Below are positions 1 to 8,926 of a DNA stretch of 32,628 bases, piece after piece. The stretch is taken from contig JAURCU010000018.1 in NCBI GenBank assembly GCA_030828305.1, forward strand, positions 1-32,628, in the 5' to 3' direction. A program made the position numbers and the translations under genes. This DNA is from Luteolibacter sp. (GTDB taxonomy: Bacteria > Verrucomicrobiota > Verrucomicrobiia > Verrucomicrobiales > Akkermansiaceae). Position 1 is the first letter of the stretch. Each line of letters begins with the position of its first letter. The notes below the pieces were generated by a model that did not search any database, had not been told where the DNA came from, and was given only the letters and a program-made list of their open reading frames with translations.

Positions 1-1769
1 TGGGCTTCTTCTCGCGGGGTTCGATTCTGCTCACGTCGCTGCTCGCGGTGGGGATTGCACACCGGGTGGCTAGGAGCTGGCTGCAGGAGTCGATGCTCTT
101 CATTGCGGGTAAAGGAGGCGGTGCCATCTTCATCAGCGACGGCTTTTTCGAATGGCGCGGCGTCTTCGCCGAAAAGTGCAAATTCGACTCCGGGAAGGGC
201 CTTTCCGGTTTCGCACGAGTAGGCGTAGAGGAAGGCGGAGTCGTCGGTGAGTTTCCAGGCCAGACCAATGTCGGTGAGTTGGACGAGGGACTGGACCACC
301 TTGTTTTTGGCGTCCTTGAGGTCGGGATGTTCAGCAGTAGTTCCGGTGACCGAGACAAAGAAAGCTCCACCTATTTGGTTCTTGTGGAGATACTTGCTCC
401 AATTAAGGGTGTGGGTGTGGGTGGTGTCGATATCGGCGTCGATCTCGATCACTTCGTCTGCGACGACCTTGCCGGTGATTAGCTCGAAGGGGATTGGAAT
501 GCGATTTTTGATGCGCTCGGAGTTCGGTCCGTCGCCAGTGTAGTGACGGTAACCGAGGGAAGTACGGATGAGGTCTTTCGGGCTGAGGCGCTTGATTCGG
601 AGTCGTAGGGACCGGTTGTTGATCGACTGAATCTGGTAGGTCCGTGATCCCCGGGCAAGTTGGGCTTCGTCCTGACTGGGCAGGAGGATGTTCGGAGCCA
701 GGCGGGTGAACCTGAGGTCCTGGACAATGGTCTTTTCGAGACGAAGACGATCCTCTGAGAAGAGAGAATTGGAAAGGGTTAAACGGTAATTATCCCGGCT
801 ACCAAAGTCTCCTTGAAGGGTGACGGTGGTGTGACGATAATCGAAGTGCGCTTCAAGTTTTTCGACCGGATTACCAAACTTGAGGTGCTTCAGGAATTCG
901 GCCGGTTTGAGATTCCCGGGGAGCGGCTGGTTGAAGGTGATCCGAATGGTGCGCGGTTGGTCGGGAGCGGTGACAGGAACGATGAGCTTGGTGGTAAAGG
1001 GAACGACGTTGCCAAGTGCGTAGTGATTGATCTTATCGATGGAGGCGCTGCCGGCGGCATTGGGGAGGGAGGAGAGCCGGCGCAGTGACCAGAGTGTGCC
1101 AATCGGAAGCGGGGTGACCGGTTCGACGACGAGAGCGTGCTCGATGATCTCGGTTGGCCCGGGGACAGGATTGCCGTAGCGGCGATTCTTGTTGGTGAAT
1201 CTTTCCTGCCACGATGGTTGGTAGTAATAGCGCCTGCGGAGGTCTCCCCAGGTGGCCTTTCGGGTGCGGGCAGCCACGATTTGCTCCTCTTGTTCCTCGG
1301 TCTTGGGGCTTACGAACTGGAAGAAGGCTGCGGTGTTGGTAGGGCTGACGTTGTCGTTGAACATCAGAATGCTTTTGCCGGTGCGGACGGAGCCATTGCG
1401 AAGAGAGCGGACGACTTGGAAGGGCTCGGATTGGGCTGCTTTGAATTTTTGAGCGGGAACCACGGTGCCATCGACTGCCTTAAGATCCCGGGAAAGGCTG
1501 AACTCGTAGTTCGTCGCCATCTTGGGGGCCTCCTGGGGCACGATGGTGGCAATGTTCTGCGCGCGCCAGATCAGTTTGGTCCTCCAGACCGGCTTAGTCG
1601 TCAGGATGGAGTTTTCGATGGTCTGGCCAACCGTATCCGGAGTGACCATGGCCTTCTCGAAGATGAGCTCGATCTTGGTTTTTGGCTCGATGACCTGATC
1701 GCCAAGTGAGAGGCGTGGGGCTCCGAGAAGAGGGAGGACAAGGGAGAGCAATAGTAACAGCAATTTCAT
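1..1769 (-). CDS. alpha-2-macroglobulin-like (YfaS/MG-domain) protein, N-terminal part; runs off left edge
   Basis: Not in ORF track. Manual minus-strand translation from ATG at 1769 is open to the window edge: MKLLLLLLSLVLPLLGAPRLSLGDQVIEPKTKIELIFEKAMVTPDTVG... signal peptide, then Ig/MG-like segments ending in ...DIGLAWKLTDDSAFLYAYSCETGKGLPGVEFALFGEDAAPFEKAVADEDGTASF..., which resembles the MG-domain pattern of bacterial A2M proteins. Confidence 0.75.
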   Translation of the reverse strand, partial: MKLLLLLLSLVLPLLGAPRLSLGDQVIEPKTKIELIFEKAMVTPDTVGQTIENSILTTKPVWRTKLIWRAQNIATIVPQEAPKMATNYEFSLSRDLKAVDGTVVPAQKFKAAQSEPFQVVRSLRNGSVRTGKSILMFNDNVSPTNTAAFFQFVSPKTEEQEEQIVAARTRKATWGDLRRRYYYQPSWQERFTNKNRRYGNPVPGPTEIIEHALVVEPVTPLPIGTLWSLRRLSSLPNAAGSASIDKINHYALGNVVPFTTKLIVPVTAPDQPRTIRITFNQPLPGNLKPAEFLKHLKFGNPVEKLEAHFDYRHTTVTLQGDFGSRDNYRLTLSNSLFSEDRLRLEKTIVQDLRFTRLAPNILLPSQDEAQLARGSRTYQIQSINNRSLRLRIKRLSPKDLIRTSLGYRHYTGDGPNSERIKNRIPIPFELITGKVVADEVIEIDADIDTTHTHTLNWSKYLHKNQIGGAFFVSVTGTTAEHPDLKDAKNKVVQSLVQLTDIGLAWKLTDDSAFLYAYSCETGKALPGVEFALFGEDAAPFEKAVADEDGTASFTRNEEHRLLQPAPSHPVCNPHREQRREQNRTPREEA

Positions 1770-1903
1770 GGGTCCGAACGTTTAACGATTCTATTACCTG
1801 AAAACGGGGAATTATTTTGGGGTTTAGGGCTCTTTTTACATGAGTTTTACACAGAAGGGGAGGATGAACGGTCGGGATCTAACAATTGATCTAACAATAA
1901 AAG

Positions 1904-1934
1904 AAAAACGACGTTCGAAAGAACGTCGTTTTTT
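1904..1934 (-). terminator. bidirectional-looking intrinsic terminator downstream of hppA
   Basis: AAAAACGACGTTC-GAAA-GAACGTCGTTTTT perfect hairpin with A/T tracts on both sides, about 20 nt past the hppA stop (1953). Confidence 0.85.
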
Positions 1935-1952
1935 GGGTGGCCTGGTGATCGT

Positions 1953-2343
1953 CTACAGGAGACCCGCGATTACGAGACTGACAATGGCCATGACATTGAT
2001 GAGAATATTCATGGATGGTCCGGAAGTATCTTTGAGGGGATCTCCCACGGTGTCACCTACGACACTGGCGGCATGTGTTTCGGACCCCTTGCCTCCGTTG
2101 TGGCCATCTTCGATGTGCTTCTTGGCGTTGTCCCAGGCGCCACCGGCGTTGGACATAAAAAGGGCCAGTAGAACGCAGCCGAGAAGGGCTCCGATCAGGC
2201 AGCCAGCGAGGGTTTTTGCTCCGGCTTGGGCTCCTTCGGCTCCAATGAAGTTGAATCCAAAGCCGACCACGATGGGAGTGCCGACGGCAAGAAGAGCCGG
2301 GCCGACCATGCTGCGGGTGGCTGGCCTTGGTGGCGATGTCGAT
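1953..2343 (-). pseudogene. hppA: membrane-bound (vacuolar-type) H+/Na+-translocating pyrophosphatase, C-terminal fragment only
   Basis: ORF 1953..2309 ends ...[51 protein letters not shown]..., the characteristic HppA C-terminus. Upstream, IDIATKAS continues in another frame (1-nt offset) to about 2343, then homology stops; the ~600-residue N-terminal part is absent. Confidence 0.88.
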
Positions 2344-2826
2344 ACCCTGACATTCTCTGCTCAAGGCTCCAGCTACTGGAACTTCAAATACGACACCATT
2401 TTCTCACTCAACGGCGAACTCGCGTTTGTCGACGGTAGTGGAGATATTCCGGTCTTCGAGCGCATGTTCCTTGGTGGTCCCCGCACGCTTCGCGGCTTCG
2501 AGTTTCGCGATGTAGGTCCCCGCGACTCCGGTTACACCGAAGATGTTTATGGTGGTGCGTCACTGGGTTACCTCAGCGCTGAATTCACCATTCCCATCGT
2601 GGATACCGTTCGTGGTGCCATCTATGCGGATGCCGGTTTCGTCAATGAGGGTAAGTGGGATCCTGCCCCCGACGATATCTACAGTGATGTCGGTGTCGGG
2701 CTGCGCATCATCCTGCCTATCAGTCCGGTGCCTCTAGCTCTCGACTATGCAATTCCCGTATCCTCGCCCGATAACGAGGCGGACCAGGGAGGTCAGTTCA
2801 ACTTTTCGCTGCAGACTGCCTTCTGA
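2317..2826 (+). pseudogene. bamA: BamA/Omp85-type outer membrane assembly protein, C-terminal beta-barrel fragment only
   Basis: ...[36 protein letters not shown]...FERMFLGGPRTLRGFEFRDVGPRDS...GGASLGYLSAEFTIPIV...GAIYADAGFV...FSLQTAF; Omp85 barrel motifs and terminal Phe. The POTRA and N-terminal regions are missing; left of about 2317 is antisense hppA. Confidence 0.85.
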
Positions 2827-2850
2827 GCTCAGAGGCATTTGCTCTACGAG

Positions 2851-2882
2851 CCGTCCTCTGCTTGAGCAGTGGGCGGTTTTTT
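2851..2882 (+). terminator. intrinsic terminator downstream of bamA fragment
   Basis: CCGTCCTCTGC-TTGA-GCAGTGGGCGG hairpin (one mismatch) followed by TTTTTT. Confidence 0.8.
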
Positions 2883-2885
2883 GAT

Positions 2886-4457
2886 TCAGGCACAGGCGGC
2901 GTCCGCCACACGCAGGCCGTCGAGAGCGGCGCTGACGATGCCACCGGCGTAGCCTGCGCCCTCGCCGCAAGGGAAGAGGCCGCGCAGATCGGGGTGCTCC
3001 AAACTGTTGTCGAGCCTGGGTATTCTCACTGGTGAGCTGGTCCGTGTTTCAAAGCCAATCAGCAGGGCCTCCTCGGAGAGGTAGTTGCGAATCTTGCGGC
3101 CGAACTCTCCGAGTCCTTGTTTCATGCGTGCTGTCATGACCTCGGGCAGCATCTCATGGAGTGGAGCGGCGCGGATTCCCGGGAAATAACTGGTTTTGGG
3201 GAGTTGGGCGGAGTCCTTACCTTCCAAATAGTCGACCAAACGTTGGCCCGGTGCCACCTGACCACCACCACCTGCCTGCTTGGCGGATTGCTCGAGTTGC
3301 TTCTGGAAGACCAGTCCGGCGAGCACACCATGTTGCTTGGCCAGTTCCTGCAGGTCCTCGGGTTCCACCGTAGTCACCATGCCGGAGTTGGCAAAGGGAG
3401 AGTCGCGCCGCGATAGACTCATGCCATTGACCACGACCTCATCATTCTCGGTCGCGGCGGGGACGATGAAGCCACCCGGGCACATGCAGAAGGAATGCAC
3501 ACCCCGCTCATGGATCTTGGTCGCCAGACGATAACTGGCGGCAGGTAAGAGGCGTGGCCGCTTTTCGTCCTTGCCAAGATGATATTGATTGCGGTCGATG
3601 AGAGCTTGCGAGTGTTCGATGCGAAAACCTACTGCGAAGGGCTTAGCCTCCAGGAGCAAAGCGTGGCGATCCAGTAGTTGATAGATGTCACGGGCCGAGT
3701 GACCGGTGGCCAGGATCAAGGCATCGGCATCGAATTCCAGGCCATCTGCCGTAATGACGGAGCGAAGCTTTCCATCAAGCATTGCCAAGTCGACCACCTT
3801 GTGCTGGAAGTGGACTTCGCCACCGCCCTCGAGGATGGACTGGCGCATTGCCTTTACCACATTGGGTAGCAGGTTGGAGCCGATATGGGGGTGCGCGTCG
3901 GTTAGAATTCGCTCGGGTGCGCCGTGGGCGACGAGAATCTGATAGATACGCGCCACGGGCCCCCGCTTGGTCGCCCGGGTGTAGAGTTTGCCGTCAGAAA
4001 AGGTGCCGGCTCCACCTTCGCCAAAGCAGTAGTTGGAGTCCTCGATAACCCGTCCTTCACGCAGGATGGGGGCGAGATCAAAGCGCCGCGCGCTGGCGTC
4101 CTTGCCGCGCTCAAGCACGACGGGTTTCGCGCCGAGTTCGAGACAACGCAGGGCGGCGAAAAGCCCGGCGGGTCCACTGCCCACAATGATCACCTTCCTT
4201 GGTGTGGAAGGCAGTGGAGCGCAGCTCCAGCTGAGATTTTTCTCTTCGGGAAGCTTGCCACCCAATGCCACATCCAGTCTCAGCTGCACCTTGATGGTTC
4301 GTTGGCGGGCGTCGATGGAATGTTTGCGCAGCCGCATCTCGCCGATCTTATCCGGAGATACTCCGAGTATCAGGGCACAAGCCTTGCGCCATGCCTGCTC
4401 ATCCTCGGAGATTTCGAGGGGCAGGATGATATCGACGGTTTCGATGGAAGGTTGCAC
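2886..4457 (-). CDS. NAD(P)/FAD-dependent oxidoreductase (COG2509-like uncharacterised FAD dehydrogenase)
   Basis: 523 aa; GSGPAGLFAALRCLELGAKPVVLERG, YCFGEGGAGTFSDGKLYTR, ALILATGHSARDIYQLL, FPCGEGAGYAGGIVSAALDGLRVA. Confidence 0.9.
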   Translation of the reverse strand: MQPSIETVDIILPLEISEDEQAWRKACALILGVSPDKIGEMRLRKHSIDARQRTIKVQLRLDVALGGKLPEEKNLSWSCAPLPSTPRKVIIVGSGPAGLFAALRCLELGAKPVVLERGKDASARRFDLAPILREGRVIEDSNYCFGEGGAGTFSDGKLYTRATKRGPVARIYQILVAHGAPERILTDAHPHIGSNLLPNVVKAMRQSILEGGGEVHFQHKVVDLAMLDGKLRSVITADGLEFDADALILATGHSARDIYQLLDRHALLLEAKPFAVGFRIEHSQALIDRNQYHLGKDEKRPRLLPAASYRLATKIHERGVHSFCMCPGGFIVPAATENDEVVVNGMSLSRRDSPFANSGMVTTVEPEDLQELAKQHGVLAGLVFQKQLEQSAKQAGGGGQVAPGQRLVDYLEGKDSAQLPKTSYFPGIRAAPLHEMLPEVMTARMKQGLGEFGRKIRNYLSEEALLIGFETRTSSPVRIPRLDNSLEHPDLRGLFPCGEGAGYAGGIVSAALDGLRVADAACA

Positions 4458-4460
4458 GGA

Positions 4461-4808
4461 TCAGCTCGCAATCGCGCATTTGTTGCCAGCGTTATCGACA
4501 CAGACGAAAGTCACCTTGGTCGAGAAGATGGGGTCCATCCCACTGGCGCCTTGGTAGACCCTGACGCTGTAGGCCACACTGGTGGTGCCGAGTTTATCGG
4601 GCTCGCAGACAATGCGCAGGATACTGCCTTCCTTCACACTGTGGTGGAATTCGACAGTGTTCATCGCCTTGGTTACAAAACGTCGGTTCGGGTAGTCCAA
4701 ACTTGCGGCAATCCAGGAAGCCTCGTCAATCCACGCGAGCAGTCGGCCCCCGAAGAGGAAGCCGAAGTGATTGAGGTCTCCGGGGAGGACGAGGCGGTGG
4801 GTTTCCAT
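4461..4808 (-). CDS. acyl-CoA thioesterase, hotdog fold (YciA-like)
   Basis: 115 aa; LVLPGDLNHFGFLFGGRLLAWIDEASWIAA, typical of the acyl-CoA hydrolase family. Confidence 0.85.
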   Translation of the reverse strand: METHRLVLPGDLNHFGFLFGGRLLAWIDEASWIAASLDYPNRRFVTKAMNTVEFHHSVKEGSILRIVCEPDKLGTTSVAYSVRVYQGASGMDPIFSTKVTFVCVDNAGNKCAIAS

Positions 4809-4823
4809 GACGCAAGAGGGAAA

Positions 4824-5318
4824 TCAGCTAATGCCGCCAAGGGCGATTTTCATCCGGCCCTTGCGTGGTTTGTCGAGCAAGGCGTCGAGCGAGAAGCGGC
4901 CCGGGCCGGCGAGGATGAGAGCGATCATTGCGGCCAGGTAGATGAGAGCGGGCTCCTTGGCGTAGGTGACGCCCGGTCCGAGGAACCAGGGTGCCTCGCC
5001 ATGAACGGCGAAGGCCGCGACCACCATGGTGAAGCCCAGAGCGAGAGCTGCCCAGCGGGTTGCCAGTCCGAGGATGATCAGCATGGCACCGAAGAATTCA
5101 GCGGCCACCGCCGCACCCAGGCTGACCGGGGTGCTCATCCAGTTGAGGGGGAAGAAATCTGGCGTGTAGAAGCCTTTGTCGAGGATGGCCTGGAAATTCC
5201 GGAGCTTGGGCAGGCCGTGACCGACAAGCATCATCAATCCGAATCCCAGACGCAATGCGAGGATGCCGGCGGAGGCGGTGAAGTCCCGGGTGCCGCAACC
5301 GAAAAGAAGTGTCTTCAT
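4824..5318 (-). CDS. DoxX family membrane protein
   Basis: 164 aa; ILALRLGFGLMMLVGHGLPKL...EFFGAMLIILGLATRWAALALGFTMVVA; start overlaps the jag-like stop by 4 bp (ATGA). Confidence 0.85.
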   Translation of the reverse strand: MKTLLFGCGTRDFTASAGILALRLGFGLMMLVGHGLPKLRNFQAILDKGFYTPDFFPLNWMSTPVSLGAAVAAEFFGAMLIILGLATRWAALALGFTMVVAAFAVHGEAPWFLGPGVTYAKEPALIYLAAMIALILAGPGRFSLDALLDKPRKGRMKIALGGIS

Positions 5319-5785
5319 GAGCTCGGGTCTGAGGTATCCTTGCGGGAAATGGTGATGCGCTTGAGGCGATCGTTGCTCTTGGGGGAAGAGGTCACAATCA
5401 TGTCATCATTGATGAGGGCATTGTGGACCAAGCGGCGGTAGTAGGCGTTGAGCGGGCGCATCTGGTGGGCTTGGCCGCTCTCCTTGACGCGTTTGGCGAT
5501 TTCCTGAACTTCCTTGGTCATTTCATCCTCTCGCATCGCGCGGTAATGTTCACAATCGATCTTAACGCGCGGGGCGTCCTTATTCTGACGGCTGAGGATG
5601 CGGTTGACCAGATACTGGATGTCGTCAAGTCGGTCACCATCCTTACCGATGATCAACTCACTCTCCGAGGAGAGTATCTGCAGGCACGGTCCTTCCTCAG
5701 ATTGCTGGGCCTGGATCTCCGCGGTAATTCCGAGATGACCCAGCATGGTATCGAGAATCTTGCTGGCAGCTTCGACGTCACTCAT
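5315..5785 (-). CDS. KH-R3H RNA-binding protein (Jag/KhpB-like)
   Basis: 156 aa; KH-type IIGKDGDRLDDIQYLVNRIL and R3H-type MRPLNAYYRRLVHNAL; no Jag_N domain visible. Confidence 0.85.
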   Translation of the reverse strand: MSDVEAASKILDTMLGHLGITAEIQAQQSEEGPCLQILSSESELIIGKDGDRLDDIQYLVNRILSRQNKDAPRVKIDCEHYRAMREDEMTKEVQEIAKRVKESGQAHQMRPLNAYYRRLVHNALINDDMIVTSSPKSNDRLKRITISRKDTSDPSS

Positions 5786-5985
5786 GGCAACAGTGTAGGG
5801 CCAAATAGGACGGGGTCAACCTGCCATAGAGTGTGTCTGATAAATGCCGGATGAGTGCGGCGAGCCGCATGACCGAAAAACAAGGCAGCAGCTCCAGATT
5901 TCTGCCCACAATTAGCGGGCCCTAGGGCAGCCCAAAATTCAACATCAAATCCTCACATTTTGACTGAAACCCTCCGGCAACCAGT

Positions 5986-6426
5986 CTAGATCAGGCGCGC
6001 AGCGATGGTGGCGGCATGATCTGCGAGGCGCTCTTTTTCCTCAGCGCTGAAGTCGTGGGGGGCTTGCATGCCAATACCAAGCGTGCCGATGACCTCTCCT
6101 CCCTGCGGATGGAAAATAGGTACGGCTAAAGAGCCCGAAACCTCGGTCTCGCGGGCTCCGGGCTTGGCGACTTCACCCAGATCCTGCTGCAGGTTGCAGA
6201 GTTCAACCGGCTTGCGGCTGGCAGCCGCCACACCCGCAATGCCCTTGCCGAAGGGGATTCGGGAAATCACTGCCAGAAGCTGATCGGGCAATCCAATTTG
6301 GGTTACCAGCTCCAACTCGGGGCCGTCAGGGGGGCAGCGATGAAGGGTCCCAGTCTGGCAGTCGAATTCCTCGAGAATGAAGGCCAGCTGATTGTTCCAT
6401 GAATCTTGTTCGAATTGCATATCCAT
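5986..6426 (-). CDS. GAF domain protein
   Basis: 146 aa; IPFGKGIAGVAAASRKPVELCNLQQDLGEVAKPGARETEVSGSLAVPIFHPQGGEVIGTLGIGM. Confidence 0.8.
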   Translation of the reverse strand: MDMQFEQDSWNNQLAFILEEFDCQTGTLHRCPPDGPELELVTQIGLPDQLLAVISRIPFGKGIAGVAAASRKPVELCNLQQDLGEVAKPGARETEVSGSLAVPIFHPQGGEVIGTLGIGMQAPHDFSAEEKERLADHAATIAARLI

Positions 6427-6534
6427 TCAAATAGCACGAAATCACACAGCTGTCAGCGCGATGACTTCAGAAATTCTTATGGAAATCCCCCCGAATTTCG
6501 CTAGGGATGGCTCGTTACGAACGTTTCTTAACCT

Positions 6535-7182
6535 ATGCCCCGTTTGACCATCACCGTTGCTGACCAAGTTGCCCAACCCTACCGCTTCTCGCTTGAGCGA
6601 CAGGTCGTGCACTTTGGCCGCGGTGACGACAACGATGTCCACATCGATTCTGGTTCGGTCTCCTCTGAACACTGCGTGATGGAACGTGTCATTGGTGGTT
6701 ATGTTCTCAAGGATCTGGGCTCGACCAATGGCATCAAACTCAACGGTGAGCGTGTTGATGAAATCAATCTGCGCAATGATCAGGCTATCCATATCGGAGA
6801 TGTGGTCTTCGCCTTCCAGCTCAGTGAAGAGGAGATGACCGCATTGCGCCTGGAGGATCCGACTGCCTCGCTGCCTCGACTCAATGAACCTCCTGTGGAG
6901 ATGACCCCGGAGCCAACCGCGGAAAAGCGACAGGCACCGCAACCCGAGCCTCTGCCGGATATCCGCAAGCCACCCCCGCCACAGCAGGCTCCAGCTCAGG
7001 TCTCGTCAAAGCCCGGTGCTGTCGAGTCGGCCGGAAACAGCGGCAAATCCAACACGCTGATCGTGGCACTTGCCATCATTGCCTTTCTTGTTGGTGTTGC
7101 GATGCATTTCGAGCGTTCCACCGGCAAGTCCTTCATCAATTCCCTCATGAAAAAAGTGACTGCCACCGAAGTCGCGCAATGA
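6535..7182 (+). CDS. FHA domain protein with Pro-rich linker and C-terminal transmembrane segment
   Basis: 215 aa; FGRGDDNDVHIDSGSVSSEHCVMER...LKDLGSTNGIKLNGERV (FHA), then PEPLPDIRKPPPPQQAPAQ, then TM NTLIVALAIIAFLVGVAMHF. Confidence 0.9.
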   Translation: MPRLTITVADQVAQPYRFSLERQVVHFGRGDDNDVHIDSGSVSSEHCVMERVIGGYVLKDLGSTNGIKLNGERVDEINLRNDQAIHIGDVVFAFQLSEEEMTALRLEDPTASLPRLNEPPVEMTPEPTAEKRQAPQPEPLPDIRKPPPPQQAPAQVSSKPGAVESAGNSGKSNTLIVALAIIAFLVGVAMHFERSTGKSFINSLMKKVTATEVAQ

Positions 7183-7237
7183 TTCACTTGTGCTGCACTG
7201 GTTTTTCTTTACGAGTGCGGCCGTTATCCATTGCCCC

Positions 7238-8245
7238 ATGATTTCAAGATATTCCATGATGCGTTTGCCACTCGTCTATCTGCTGGCAGCCTCACCGCTA
7301 TTGGCCCAAGTGCCGCCATCGATGCCCAGAGCCGGCTTCGGAGCCGGAGAGAGCGTGATGGTCATGGAGGCTCATTCCGGCAAAGTGCTTTTTGCCCACA
7401 ACTCAACGCGCAAGCAGCCGGTCGCAAGTCTCACCAAGATCGCTGCCAGTTGTGTTGCTCTGGATTGGGCCGCGGCTTCCGGCACGGACATCAGCAAGCT
7501 GAGCGTTGTCGTTCCCGCCGCAGTTACGATGGTTGGGGGACCCAACCCAATGAACCTCAAGCCCGGTGAGCGTATCATCATGCGCGATGCGCTCTATGCG
7601 ATGATGCTCTCATCGGACAATCTCGCCGCTCTCACGGTTGCCAACCATGTCGGACGCCAGTTGCTCATGAGTCGCGCCAAGCGTGGTGAACCCGTGCGTG
7701 AATTTGTCGACGAGATGAACCGCTTGGCCAAGGGTCTGGGTATGAGGCACACTCGATTCGGCAATCCGCATGGCCTCGAGCGTGAAGGGGTCAAGGCTTT
7801 CTCTACCGCAGCTGACATGGCCCGCCTCTCCGTCTATGCGATGCAGCTCAATCCGCTGAGTTTCATGGTGCGCCAGCAATCCCGCCGGATTGAGGTTCAG
7901 AGCTCCGATGACAACCGCGTTTATACGGCCCGCAACACCAATGAGCTTCTTGGTTTTGGCGGGGTGCTTGGTATCAAAACTGGCACTACCCGTGCTGCCG
8001 GGCCATGCTTGGCCATATCGGTCCATCGCGATCCTCTGGTGCGCCAGAGGCCGGATGGTTCCAAGGGGGTGACTCCTCGTCGTTTGATTGTCGTGGTGCT
8101 CAACAGCCCGGACCGCTATGGCCGAACCCGATCCCTGATTGCGGGCGCCTGGCGGTCCTACGACAACTGGTTGGCGGTGGGTGCGCCGGTCAACAATCCC
8201 AAGCGCGAGTTAATCAAGGTTCCCAATCCGATTGCAGAAAACTGA
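7238..8245 (+). CDS. D-alanyl-D-alanine carboxypeptidase (peptidase S11)
   Basis: S11 motifs SLTK, SSDN, KTGTT; signal peptide after MISRYSMMRLPLVYLLAASPLLAQ. ORF opens at 7190 but 7238 is the better start. Confidence 0.9.
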   Translation: MISRYSMMRLPLVYLLAASPLLAQVPPSMPRAGFGAGESVMVMEAHSGKVLFAHNSTRKQPVASLTKIAASCVALDWAAASGTDISKLSVVVPAAVTMVGGPNPMNLKPGERIIMRDALYAMMLSSDNLAALTVANHVGRQLLMSRAKRGEPVREFVDEMNRLAKGLGMRHTRFGNPHGLEREGVKAFSTAADMARLSVYAMQLNPLSFMVRQQSRRIEVQSSDDNRVYTARNTNELLGFGGVLGIKTGTTRAAGPCLAISVHRDPLVRQRPDGSKGVTPRRLIVVVLNSPDRYGRTRSLIAGAWRSYDNWLAVGAPVNNPKRELIKVPNPIAEN

Positions 8246-8267
8246 ATTTCACTTCATCCCCAGATTC

Positions 8268-8753
8268 ATGTCCAAAGACCCCTTGCTACCATTGCTTCGT
8301 GCCAATGCCCGTTACAGCCTTGAACAACTTGCCGAGATGCTCTCGATCAGCACGCAAGATGTCGCTGCCCGCATGGATCAACTCGAGAACGACGGCACCA
8401 TCATGGGTTATCATGCGGTGATTAATCCGGAGTGCCTGGGAGATCAGCACGTTTCAGCATTCATTGAAGTGAAGCTCACTCCGGAGCGGGGTGGGGGCTT
8501 TGATCGTTTGGCGATGCGCATCGCGCGTTTTGAACAGGTGGTGTCCTGCTACCTTGCCAGTGGGGGCTATGACCTGATGGTGGTTGTCGAAGGTGACGAC
8601 CTGCGCGATGTCGCGCGATTTGTTTCCGAGAAGCTCAGCTCACTCGAAGGGGTGCTTTCCACGGCCACACATTTCCGTCTCAAGACCTACAAGGAGAATG
8701 GTTTTGCATTTGAGGGTGAGGAGTCGAGTGAACGGCTTTCAGTGGCTCCTTGA
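8268..8753 (+). CDS. Lrp/AsnC family transcriptional regulator
   Basis: MSKDPLLPLLRANARYSLEQLAEMLSISTQDVAARMDQLENDGTIMGYHAVINPE (HTH) plus a RAM-like domain; start 8268 preferred over 8232. Confidence 0.88.
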   Translation: MSKDPLLPLLRANARYSLEQLAEMLSISTQDVAARMDQLENDGTIMGYHAVINPECLGDQHVSAFIEVKLTPERGGGFDRLAMRIARFEQVVSCYLASGGYDLMVVVEGDDLRDVARFVSEKLSSLEGVLSTATHFRLKTYKENGFAFEGEESSERLSVAP

Positions 8754-8926
8754 TTTTCAGACACCTCGTCATTCAGGTAACCCCGCGGTCGCATTGCTGA
8801 TGTTTGGCGCCAGGCGCGGCAAGCCATGGGTGTGCATCAGCCGCTGGGTGCCAGCAACTTGGGTTGGTCTTCGAAATCCGGTTCTTGCAAGATCCATCTC
8901 CCTGTTCACCTGCTTGCCAGGTTCAT

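Noticed and set aside
1840-2316. N-terminal half of the 328-aa plus-strand ORF 1840..2826
   Set aside because: This half is antisense to hppA; only the part after about 2317 matches a protein family (BamA). The ORF is a product of the junction.
3924-5441. 505-aa plus-strand ORF
   Set aside because: Antisense to the FAD dehydrogenase, thioesterase, DoxX and KH-R3H genes, all of which have recognisable motifs; composition is typical of a GC-skewed antisense frame.
5902-5930. CTGCCC...GGGCAG stem with GCCCTAGGGC palindrome upstream of the KH-R3H gene
   Set aside because: Real inverted repeat but single, short and without positional or sequence link to the stop-codon hairpin family.
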